A stretch of DNA of 64,000 nucleotides, taken from assembly GCA_028689115.1 (NCBI GenBank), contig JAQTWV010000001.1, positions 372,001-436,000 on the forward strand. Reading direction: 5' to 3'. How positions within the stretch are numbered: position 1 is the stretch's first letter; each line of letters begins with the position of its first letter. Positions 55,716 through 63,682 of the stretch are shown in pieces. Source of the stretch: Candidatus Altimarinota bacterium. GTDB taxonomy: Bacteria > Patescibacteriota > Gracilibacteria > BD1-5 > UBA6164. Made by a program: the position numbers and the translations under genes. Under the pieces are notes generated by a model. That model searched no databases and was not told the DNA's origin. It saw only the letters and a program-made list of their open reading frames with translations.

Positions 55716-56735
55716 TTAAACAACTATTTTATCATCTTGATTAATAACTTCTTTCTTATAAACACTTAGTTTTCTATTTTTATTTACTTCATATAAAACT
55801 GGAGAAGCAATAAATATAGAACTATACGTACCTATAATTGTACCAAACATCATTGCTAATATAAATCAAGCAATACTTTCAGGACCAAAAATAAATATAG
55901 TTAACAATACTAAAAATAAAGTTAAACTAGTATAAATACTTCTTTTTAGAGTTTCATTTATAGAAAGATTAATTATTTCATATAAATCTTTACCATTTTT
56001 TGGACCTCTTCAAGCAAATTTTTTTAAATTATCTCTTATTCTATCAAAAATAACAATTGTATCGTTTATACTATAACCTAAAATTGTTAAAAGTGCTGTA
56101 ACAAAAAATGTATCTATTTGAAAATCTTTGAAAAAATATCAAGCTATTATATATAATCAAGCTGAAATAATTACATCATGAAATAATGTAACAAGAGTAA
56201 TTATTGCAAAAGATATAACACTAACTCAAGAAACTACTCAAGAAAATGCATATGTAACATAGATAGTAATAGCAATTATAGCTAAAAATAAAGTTAAAAA
56301 TGCAGTATTTCTAATATAATCTCAAAAACTTTTTCAAATATTTGTATATTTAGTTTCCACAATACTAGAATCCATTTGTTTTAATACTTCAAAAGTTTTA
56401 TTTTTAAATTGTAATTTCAATTTGTTTAAATCAGTTTCATTGAGACTAGAATCAAAACCTGCTACAATTGAAAATGCCTTTTCTCAAGTTATACTATAAA
56501 CTCAAACATTATTTATTACTTGCTTATTTTCAAATAATATTGTTTCTTTTTCTTGGTCTAATGCAGTTCTAATGCTATTTATATCTACAGAATTTTCATA
56601 AGTGTATTCCATATTTATTCAACCAGTCATATCAATAGCTAGATTTAATTTTCAAAAAATTAGCATAAATACTGAAATAATAAAGAAAAAACCAGATATA
56701 GATAGATAAATATATCTATTTTTTAAAACGTCCAT
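55716..56735 (-). CDS. secF: Protein-export membrane protein SecF
   Basis: A 339-residue protein with six membrane segments. The N-terminal LAIDMTGGINMEY (the family D-F/M-TGG motif) is followed by an outer domain, then [23 protein letters not shown], the conserved SecF D4 motif, and [17 protein letters not shown]. With SecD it uses the proton-motive force to finish Sec export. SecD is not in this window and is not adjacent upstream, where a divergent dedA-family gene lies. Confidence 0.92.
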
Positions 56736-56916
56736 ATAATAATTATAAAAAAATATTGTCCTAATTTTAACTAAAAAGCTAAAAATGCAAATAAAAATAT
56801 AATTAAAATAAGTCCTTTACAATAAAAAAAGTAATAGTCAAAATATTTTAAAATTATTTATATAGTTTTTTGTAAATATTAGTAAAATATAATTATATTT
56901 AAGAATAATATAATTT

Positions 56917-57690
56917 ATGAACAAAAAAATAATAAAAAAAGTAATACAAAAGATATTTCATATACTAAACATAATACTTATATGATTAACGATAATTATT
57001 GCAATAGTATCAATTTTTGATAAAGAATTAATAATAAATCTAATTAAAAAATTAGAAATATTAATTCAATCATTATGAAACTGGAATTATTTTATTGCAT
57101 TTACAAGTAGTTTAATTGAAGCTTTCCCAGTATTATGAGTTGTTGTTCCGTGACAAAATATACTTTTAATTGTTGGTTCATTTTTTGCAAAAATAAGTAC
57201 ACAAAATCTAATATATATATATATAATTGCTTCTATTTGAGCCATAATTTGAAACTACATATGATATGCTCTTTGAAAAATATACTGAGATTCTTTTTTC
57301 TCAAAATACGGAATATGGTTTGGTATATGATTAACAGAAGTAAAATACTTAAAAAAATGAATAAATAAATGGTGACCACTATGAATTACTCTTTGAAAAT
57401 TTCATCCACTAACTAGAGCTTTTCTACCATTTATAGCGTGAAGTATGTGAATGAAAAATTTAACTTTTATGATTTATAATGTAATATGATCAATAATTCG
57501 GTCAATTACTATAATAACTCTATGAGTAGTTTTTGGAAAATATTATGAAATAATCATAAATCATATTTGAAAATTTATGCTTTTATTGTTTATTGCAGTA
57601 TGAATATATATTTATAAATTTAAAAAAGATGAATTTATGCAATATATGAGAGAAAAAAATGAAGAAGTAGAAACAATGTCAAAAAAATAA
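56917..57690 (+). CDS. DedA/VTT-domain membrane protein
   Basis: A 257-residue polytopic protein. A hydrophobic N-terminus leads to the VTT/SNARE-associated domain: SSLIEAFPVLGVVVPGQNILLIVG, GAIIGNYIGYALG and the later KFHPLTRAFLPFIAGSMGM, matching DedA 'Fs.f.P..RtfvP..aG...m'. DedA proteins are now linked to lipid scrambling or undecaprenyl phosphate recycling. It has a charged Glu/Lys tail. A terminator follows, then the tRNA on the other strand. Confidence 0.87.
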
Positions 57691-57696
57691 AAAGAA

Positions 57697-57724
57697 AAAG
57701 TCCTAGATTTTCTAGGACTTTAAA
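57697..57724. terminator. Terminator after dedA-family gene
   Basis: AAAGTCCTAGA-TTT-TCTAGGACTTT between the DedA-type gene and the tRNA on the opposite strand. Confidence 0.8.
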
Positions 57725-57725
57725 A

Positions 57726-57829
57726 TGGTCGGCGTGAGGAGATTTAAACTCCCGACATCTCTACAGAAAACCTATCCCTTTTGCAAGAAAATAAGCGTAG
57801 AGTGCTCTAACAGGCTGAGCTACACACCG
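57726..57829 (-). tRNA. tRNA-like gene with 34-nt anticodon loop (possible intron)
   Basis: On the minus strand, acceptor CGGTGTG pairs with CACGCCG (7 bp), followed by A and an encoded CCA. The D arm is GCTC/GAGC. The T arm is GGGAG-TTTAAAT-CTCCT. Anticodon stem CTCTA/TAGAG (57798-57802 and 57759-57763) encloses 34 nt instead of 7. A C1-G72 pair and A73 are seen in bacterial tRNA-Pro, but the anticodon cannot be assigned. Either a ~27-nt intron or insertion lies in the loop, or this is a degenerate copy. The T loop has TTTAAAT where TTCRANN is usual. Confidence 0.6.
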
Positions 57830-57860
57830 TAAAAAAATGTAGAATTTTATTATATATAAA

Positions 57861-57913
57861 AAAAATAATAGTCAAATGAGTTAAAATTTTTCTCATTTGA
57901 CTATTATTTTTTG
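57861..57913. terminator. Long hairpin/terminator at array edge
   Basis: Perfect stem of about 21 bp (AAAAAATAATAGTCAAATGAG and complement) with an 11-nt loop and T tract. It lies between the tRNA and the attC-like array. Confidence 0.75.
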
Positions 57914-57984
57914 AATTTTTCAATATAAAGTTTTGTGGAGTGAAACGAAACAAAACTGAGCCTCCGGAGAGAGCGAAGCGATTT

Positions 57985-58084
57985 CGTGCTAACGTTTGCT
58001 TCTATGAGATGTTTTGCGAAGTATGAGCAAAATATGGGAGAGCGAAGTGCTTTGATGCGAACCTCATAGAAGCTGTTAGGCGAG
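57985..58084 (-). repeat. attC-like site 1
   Basis: Minus-strand order: GCCTAAC (R''), GCTTCTATGAG (L''), a ~45-nt centre with its own small hairpin (TTTTGC/GCAAAA), CTCATAGAAGC (L'), then CGTTAGCA (R'). The outer stem is 11 bp and perfect. The centre differs from site 2 at only two positions. Confidence 0.65.
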
Positions 58085-58165
58085 GGTGATTTTTCTGTAA
58101 TGTAATGGAAGAAAAATCAAGTGCAACGACCCCTTGAGTTATACAAACTTTAAAACTATTCCATA

Positions 58166-58306
58166 TTATTTTAATATTTTTTTAACTTGATTTTTAATTG
58201 TTGTAGTAAGCCAAACAAGAGGATGAAAAAATTCCTTAACTGCTTCTCTTGCAATTTGTCCAACAGACTTATCTGCTGATTCTGGTGTAGATTTAATTGT
58301 TTTCAT
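58166..58306 (-). CDS. Small cassette-borne protein, 46 residues
   Basis: A 46-residue basic, probably helical protein with Trp and Phe in the middle (KEFFHPLVWLTT). It has no in-frame TGA; its one glycine is GGA. It starts 47 bp after the R' core of attC-like site 2 and ends 82 bp before site 1, so it fills one inferred gene cassette. Size and position are typical of cassette ORFs. Function unknown; it could be an antitoxin-like or leader peptide, but nothing shows this. Confidence 0.5.
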   Translation of the reverse strand: MKTIKSTPESADKSVGQIAREAVKEFFHPLVWLTTTIKNQVKKILK

Positions 58307-58349
58307 AAAAAAATATTAAATATTAAAAGTGTTTTTAAGTTCGTATAAT

Positions 58350-58450
58350 TTTGCCTAACGTTTGCTTCTATGAGATGTTTTGCGAAGTATGAGCAAAATA
58401 TGGGAGAGTGAAGTGCTTTGATGCTAACCTCATAGAAGATACTGTCAGAC
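58350..58450 (-). repeat. attC-like site 2
   Basis: Minus-strand order: GTCTGAC (degenerate R''), CTTCTATGAGG (L''), centre, CTCATAGAAGC (L') and a perfect CGTTAGGC (R') at 58353-58360. Apart from the R'' end it is almost identical to site 1. Confidence 0.65.
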
Positions 58451-58499
58451 CTTGCAACTATAAGGAGCAAAATGCAATATGGCTCGTAAAGATAGCGAA

Positions 58500-58568
58500 G
58501 AGTGTATTTAAAAACTCTTTTTTTATTAAATTGTCATTATTCCTTATTTTTATAAAATGGGGGTAAAA
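58500..58568 (+). repeat. Left copy of inverted repeat around lipoprotein gene
   Basis: TATTTAAAAACTCTTTTT ... TTTTTATAAAATGGGGGTAAAA. Its reverse complement, with a shorter middle, is at 59122-59170. AGAGT...ACTCTTTTTTT also forms a terminator-like hairpin at 58498-58526. Confidence 0.55.
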
Positions 58569-58610
58569 GTGCTTTTGGAAAAAGCACAAATAACTTAGCT
58601 TTATTTTAAA

Positions 58611-59048
58611 TTATTCTCATTTTAATTCCTTAAGTTTTCTTTCATATTCAGCATCACTTTCATTTGCTTGTATTATACAATATTCAGATTCTTCACATCT
58701 ATTTGAAAATCATTTTACTGCAATATTTAAATTTGAGAAATAATCAAATAATAGCCTTTCGTATGGGCTTTGTTTTGCTATAAAGAAACAACTTTTTCAA
58801 TAATCACTATAAAAGATTTCTTCAATCTCATAAATTTCTGAACGAAATTGTTGTGCCATTTCAAGCATATCGCTTTTATACTTAATACACTCTTGTTTTT
58901 TCTTAAATAAATCATTTTCTTTATCTTTTTTAAGTTCTTCAACTTGTTTTTCTAATTTTATAATTTTTTCATCTTTTTCATTATTTAAATCAATAGAACA
59001 ACTAGATAAAATCAAAACTAAAAACATTGATAATAAAGCTTTTTTCAT
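58611..59048 (-). CDS. Cassette-borne lipoprotein, 145 residues
   Basis: Lipoprotein signal peptide MKKALLSMFLVLILSSCS (lipobox LSSC), then a charged coiled coil (EKIIKLEKQVEELKKDKEN) and a globular part with four cysteines. The frame continues through two or three TGA codons read as Gly (SDYGKSC, VKGFSN, LKGE) to TAA, so this cassette gene is written in the recoded table, unlike the small ORF next to it. It lies between inverted repeats and is followed by attC-like site 2. Function unknown. Confidence 0.7.
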
Positions 59049-59121
59049 AATTTTAAATTAAAATATTAAACTTACACTTGCAATATACTTTTTTAATTCA
59101 AAAATTCAAAGAATTTTTACC

Positions 59122-59170
59122 TTATTTTTTACCCCCTTTTATAAAAATCCTAAAAAGAGTTTTAAATATA
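59122..59170 (-). repeat. Right copy of inverted repeat around lipoprotein gene
   Basis: The reverse complement reads TATTTAAAACTCTTTTT-AGGA-TTTTTATAAAAGGGGGTAAAA, matching 58500-58568 except for a ~20-nt gap in the middle. Confidence 0.55.
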
Positions 59171-59256
59171 TTACATAACTGAGATATCCCGCAGTATTGC
59201 AGGATATGGAGAGAGTGAAGTGCAACGAGCGAACCACATATACTGTATTAGGCGAG
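59168..59256 (-). repeat. attC-like site 3 (diverged)
   Basis: On the minus strand GCCTAATACAGTATATG ... CATATCCTG ... CAGTTATGT. R''- and R'-like ends and an imperfect CAGTATATG/CATATCCTG stem are present, plus the CACTTCACTCTCTCC centre shared with sites 1 and 2. Weaker than the other two. Confidence 0.4.
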
Positions 59257-59566
59257 CCCAATGGAGCGATAGTGGAGAAAATTCACTACTTCAACTCATT
59301 TTAAATTAAGAAAATTTTTCACCCTTTCATTATTTTAAAAAAGAGACTTGCAATATGTCGCCTAACTACCCGCTCTAAAATACTAACTTGCTTTTATGTC
59401 AAACAAGTATAATATATAAAATATTGAGTAATCATACAATTATTATATAAAGTAATATATATAATCAAAATTATTTAATAGAACTATAAAGAGAACATAA
59501 ATATAGAAATTATTTTTCAAGGACTATCACAATATTTATACTAAATACTAAAATTAACTAAAAAAA
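59257..59566. other. Non-coding stretch before the methyltransferase gene
   Basis: 310 bp without a gene. An isolated minus-strand GTTAGGC core lies at 59359-59365 and could be an attI-like site or a broken attC. The rest is A/T-rich, with a TATAAT near 59410 that may drive an unseen transcript. I see no ORF worth calling. Confidence 0.35.
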
Positions 59567-60523
59567 ATGCTAAATAAACTAAACAAAGAATTTATAAATA
59601 AATTACAATACATTTACTCTACAAATGATATAAAATTAATTGAAGAAGGATTTAAAGTATTAAAAAGAAAAACTGTATTTAGAACAAATACACTTAAATC
59701 GAATAATGAAGAAATAGAAAAAGTTCTACTTGAAAAAAATATAAAATTTAGAAAAGTAGATTTTTTAAGTAATGCTTATATTTTGGAAGTTGCCGTTGAA
59801 AAAGTATTATGGGATTTAGATATTTTTAAAGATGGAAAAATCTATCTTCAATCACTATCAAGTCAATTACCAGTAGAATTTTTAGATTTAAAAGAGTGCG
59901 ATAAGGTTTTAGATATAACAGCTGCACCAGGTGGAAAAACATCTCAAATTTCAGCTAAATTAAATAATACTTGAGAAGTAGTTGCAAATGATAATAATGC
60001 AATAAGGATAGATAAACTAAATTTTACTATAAAAAGACAATGATGTAAAAATGTAGTTGTAATTAAAAATGATGCTAGAAATATAGTAAAAGAATACCCT
60101 AAATACAATGGTTATTTTGATAAAATAGTAGCAGATTTACCTTGTAGTGCTGAATGAAAATTTAACTTAAATATAGAAAAAAGCTATGCATATTGGAAAA
60201 ATGAAGTAGTAAATAAAAATTATAAATTACAAAAGGAAATAATAAAAAATACTATCCCCTTATTAAAAGATGGATGAGAACTTATTTATAGTACTTGTAC
60301 AATCTCACCAGAAGAAAATGAAGCCATGGTTCATATGATATTGTGCGGTTTTCCAGAAATGAAGATTTGTGATATAAGCCTTGATTATGAATATGCTAGA
60401 GCTTGAATTAAAAAATACAACAATACAGTTTATAAAGCTGATGTAACTAAATCTATTAGGATAATTCCAAGCGATGAAAGCGAATGATTTTTTATAGCAA
60501 AATTCAAAAAAACAAATGACTAA
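59567..60523 (+). CDS. NSUN/RsmB-type RNA m5C methyltransferase
   Basis: A 318-residue protein. The N-terminal half has FRTNTLKSNNEEIEKVL (typical 'RvN.lk...e.l...L') and QSLSSQLPVEFLDL. The SAM motif is ITAAPGGKTSQIS. Catalytic cysteines are in ADLPCSAEGKF and YSTCTISPEENE. No N-terminal NusB-like domain, so it is the short RsmF/NSUN form. The target is rRNA or tRNA cytosine. The start codon follows an A-rich leader with no SD. The first third uses GGA for Gly, the rest TGA. Confidence 0.9.
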
Positions 60524-60546
60524 AAGTCATTTGTTTTTTTGAATTT
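60508..60546. terminator. Bidirectional terminator
   Basis: AAAAAACAAATGAC-TAAAA-GTCATTTGTTTTTT between converging genes. It overlaps the methyltransferase stop. Confidence 0.85.
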
Positions 60547-60549
60547 TTT

Positions 60550-61377
60550 CTAATTTCTAGCAATAGATATCATACTTTTTAAGTTATCTATTATAAAATT
60601 ACTATCGTCAATATAAAATCATTTATGAGTTAGAAAAAAGTATAATACTCTTTGAAAATTTGGAGTCTTAATTTTTGATAATATATCATTATCAATATTA
60701 TCAAGTGATAATGATAAAAAAATTTCCGCTAAATCTTTTCATGATTTTATTCACAATAATATTTTTTCTAAAATTATTGTAAAATATGGATTCAATGTAA
60801 TCATATCTTCAATTACATTTTCTGATGTTTTCCATTGTGCTAATAAATTAATTACATCTTTATTATCTTTAAAATACATTCATAAAAGTATTTCACAAAA
60901 ATGTGCTAATCATTGAATAATAGCCATATTTTTATCATGTTCTGCTGGAGATAATTCTATTAAATTAACTCATGCATTTTCTAGATTTCTTTCTACTAAT
61001 AATGAAAAATCATTCTTGTTTTTTGTAACAATTGCATTTAAATTTTCAGTTACTCATGGGCCAAAAAGACAATGAATATTTGTTACTCTTCAATCAACAT
61101 TTGGACTAGTTCACATTATTCATGCAAAATTCACTATTTGAACTGAATTTGAATCCAAAGTTAAAATATTTTCAATCAAAGTACAAGTTAATTTTATTGG
61201 AGTTATAATTGCATAATTTCAAGGAAAAATAATTTTTTGATTACTTCTAACAATTATAGGTAATTTATCACTTCAAGAAAAAATTCACCTATTAATTAAA
61301 TCTTTTCAATGACTTCAAAATCAACCAGGTATAAATATATGTTTCATTTTTTTATTTATAAAATTCTTAAATTTCAT
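60550..61377 (-). CDS. TyrA-like (prephenate/arogenate dehydrogenase family) protein, degenerate
   Basis: A 275-residue protein. The N-terminus FIPGGFGSHGKDL could be a remnant of the NAD-binding GxGxxG, and NIHCLFGPGV parallels the TyrA 'HPMFGP' motif. The C-terminal helical half (LIELSPAEHDKNMAIIQGLAHFCEILLG) strongly resembles the TyrA dimerisation domain ('t..eHD..ma.iqgl.Hf'). Key catalytic surroundings are altered, so activity is doubtful. It overlaps the prephenate-dehydratase-like gene by 22 bp. Ends at TAG. Confidence 0.6.
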
Positions 61378-62435
61378 CACATTTTACTTATTTCATTTTG
61401 CACTTTAATTAAATCCTGAGTTTTATCTAAAACCAATGGAAAATCATATCATCAAGAATTATTTGCAAGTGACATTATAAAATTTAACGATAATCATGCA
61501 TCCTTAATTATTTTTAATGCATTAGACAATATTCAAGTAACATCTGGTAGAGTTAATAATCACATAACTTTATCATGAATAATTCATTTAAATTTTTCTG
61601 TTTCATCACTTTTTAATGTAGAAATAACACTAAAATGTGTTTCATTATCCTCAGGACAAAAAGGATTTTCTAATATACTTAATCATCCATTTTTTGCAGC
61701 ACTCTCACTACAAATTACTCAAATCTCAGGATTATTATTTGCATCAACTATTCAATCTACATTAGTTTTTGTTTTTACTAATTTAACTTTATTAACTAAT
61801 GAATTTTTTGTATTATTTTGAAATAATCTTCATCAAACAGCAGTTAATTCATCAAAAACAACTTTAGAATTTATCTTATCTAAATCATTTTCATCTATTA
61901 ATAAATCAAATCTATATATATTTCTTCAATATGGTGTTGAGTGAAGATATTGTAAATTAATTCAATTTTTAGCTAAAACTTCTAAAGAATTTCATAAACT
62001 TCCAGGAATATCTTCAATTTCTAAAATAACCTTTGATGTTTCATATAAATTTGGAGTTTTATAAGCATCGTTAAAAAGTGAACTTGAATCAGCTCATAAT
62101 TTTTTAAGTCATTCAGAACATTGCATAAGTGCTTGTGGATGTGCTCTAATTTCAGTTATTTCTTCCAAAGTTCATTTAGATGCTAAAACATGATGTATTT
62201 TTAATGGAAAATAACCAAGCATTTTAGCTTCTTTAATTTTCCAAATATTTCACATTACCTCTTCAACTGGACCTCAATAAACATTAAGTTTTGGTAATAA
62301 TCAAACTGATCTATTTCATCATAAAAAATTTAATGTATCTAGATTTGAGTTTTGAGGAACATAAATTCATGGAGATCACATTCAAAGATAAGAATCATGA
62401 GTATAAGTTCCATTTTTTAATCAAGCAACTTGCAT
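61356..62435 (-). CDS. Prephenate dehydratase-like protein with inserted and C-terminal ACT domains
   Basis: A 359-residue protein. Near residues 85-120 it carries IHHVLASKGTLEEITEIRAHPQALMQCSE, which matches the PheA dehydratase 'i.h.Ll........v.SHpQAlaQC'. An ACT-like segment follows (VILEIEDIPGSLGNSLEVLAKNGINLQYLHSTP), then the second dehydratase piece (ICSESAAKNGGLSILEN...NETHFSVIS), then another ACT-like segment (TLPDVTGILSNALKIIKDAGLSLNF). Normal PheA has one contiguous dehydratase domain and one ACT domain at the end, and its N-terminal ~80 residues are shortened here. Coupled with the TyrA-like gene downstream. Confidence 0.62.
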
Positions 62436-62508
62436 AAAAAAAATATATATAATAATAATTATATATATTTATAATAATTTTACACAATAAGTCAATATTG
62501 TTGTTTTA

Positions 62509-63594
62509 TTAGTTATTAAATTTAAACAACATTATATCACCATCTGCAACAACATAATCTTTTCATTGTAGTGATACTTTTCATTGTTCTCTTGCTTTTG
62601 ACCAACCACCAAATTCAACTAAATCCTTCCAATTTACAACATCAGCTTTAATAAATCATTTTTCAAAATCGCTGTGAATAACTCAAGCAGCTTTTGGTGC
62701 AGTATCTCATTTGTGAATAGTCCAAGCTCTTACCTCTTTTTCTCAAGCAGTAAAATAATACATAAGTCCCAAAGCTTCATAACTTGTTTTAATTAAATCA
62801 TCGAGTCATGTGCTTTTTAATCACATTTCAGTTAAAAATTCTGTTTTTTCTTCAGCTGTCATTTCAATCATATCTGATTCTAATTTTGCACAAATTGGTA
62901 CAACTCTACTATTTGATTTTTCAAGTCATAAAATCTTTTTTAATTCATCTTCACTTGTATCCATCATATCTTCTGAAACATTACAAGCGTAAACAAATTC
63001 TTTATTTGTTAATAAATGTAAATCTTTTAATGCATGCAATTCTTCTGGTTTTAATCACATATTTATAGTTAAAACTCAACTATTTAATCATTCTAAAACT
63101 CTATTATAAACATCAACTGCAAAAGCTATATCTTTGTCATTTCTAGCTTTTCTAGCATCACTTCATATTCTTTTAGTTACTGTTTCTATATCTGCTAAAA
63201 TAAGTTCTGCATTTATTACTTCTATATCACTTTTAGGATCAACTTTTCAATGAACATGAATTATATCATCATTTTCAAATATTCTTACAACTTGTAAAAT
63301 AGCATTTGCTTCTCTAATATTAGCAAGAAATTTATTACCTAGTCATTCACCTGCACTTGCTCATTTTACTATTCAGGCTATATCTATAAATTCACAATTT
63401 GCAGGAATAATTAATTGACCATTTACTGCTACTCTTATTTTTTCTAGTCTTTCATCATTTACGTTTACTATTCAAACATTTGGTTCTATAGTACAAAATG
63501 GAAAATTTTGGGCATCGGCACTATAGTTTTTTGTCAAAGCATTGAATAAAGTTGATTTTCAAACATTTGGTAATCAAACAATTCCTATTTTCAT
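62509..63594 (-). CDS. ychF: Ribosome-associated GTPase/ATPase YchF
   Basis: A 361-residue OBG-family P-loop protein. G1 GLPNVGKST (7-15), then [15 protein letters not shown]3 DIAGIVKGASAGEGLGNKFL and VVRIF at the usual places. The C-terminal TGS-like domain ends [42 protein letters not shown], which is highly diagnostic. YchF prefers ATP and is tied to translation and stress. Full length, monocistronic. Confidence 0.94.
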
Positions 63595-63659
63595 ATTCTT
63601 CTAATTATTTTTAAAATTTTGCTCATTATAAGAACAAAATTCATTTTTCAAAAAAAATA

Positions 63660-63682
63660 ATTCCAGTTTACTGGAATTATTG
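63660..63682 (-). terminator. Terminator of the edge gene
   Basis: AATAATTCCAG-TTTA-CTGGAATTATT overlapping the stop codon of the partial gene on the minus strand. Confidence 0.8.

Larger units (their letters stand above)
57985..59370 (-). mobile_element. Integron-like cassette array (attC-type sites, no integrase in view)
   Basis: A region of about 1.4 kb, richer in G+C than its surroundings, holding two near-identical attC-like sites (57985-58084, 58350-58450), a diverged third (59168-59256) and an isolated GTTAGGC core near 59359-59365. All read in the minus direction, as do both ORFs, and each ORF is followed by an attC-like site, as in gene cassettes. The inferred cassettes are 58358 to 57988 (46-residue ORF), 59170 to 58358 (lipoprotein ORF) and 59362 to 59170 (no ORF seen). 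No integrase gene is visible, so this would be a CALIN-type cluster if confirmed. Confidence 0.6.

Noticed and set aside
59405-59470. Integrase gene next to the attC-like sites
   Set aside because: No frame in 59.25-59.57 kb encodes a recombinase; the next gene is an RNA methyltransferase.
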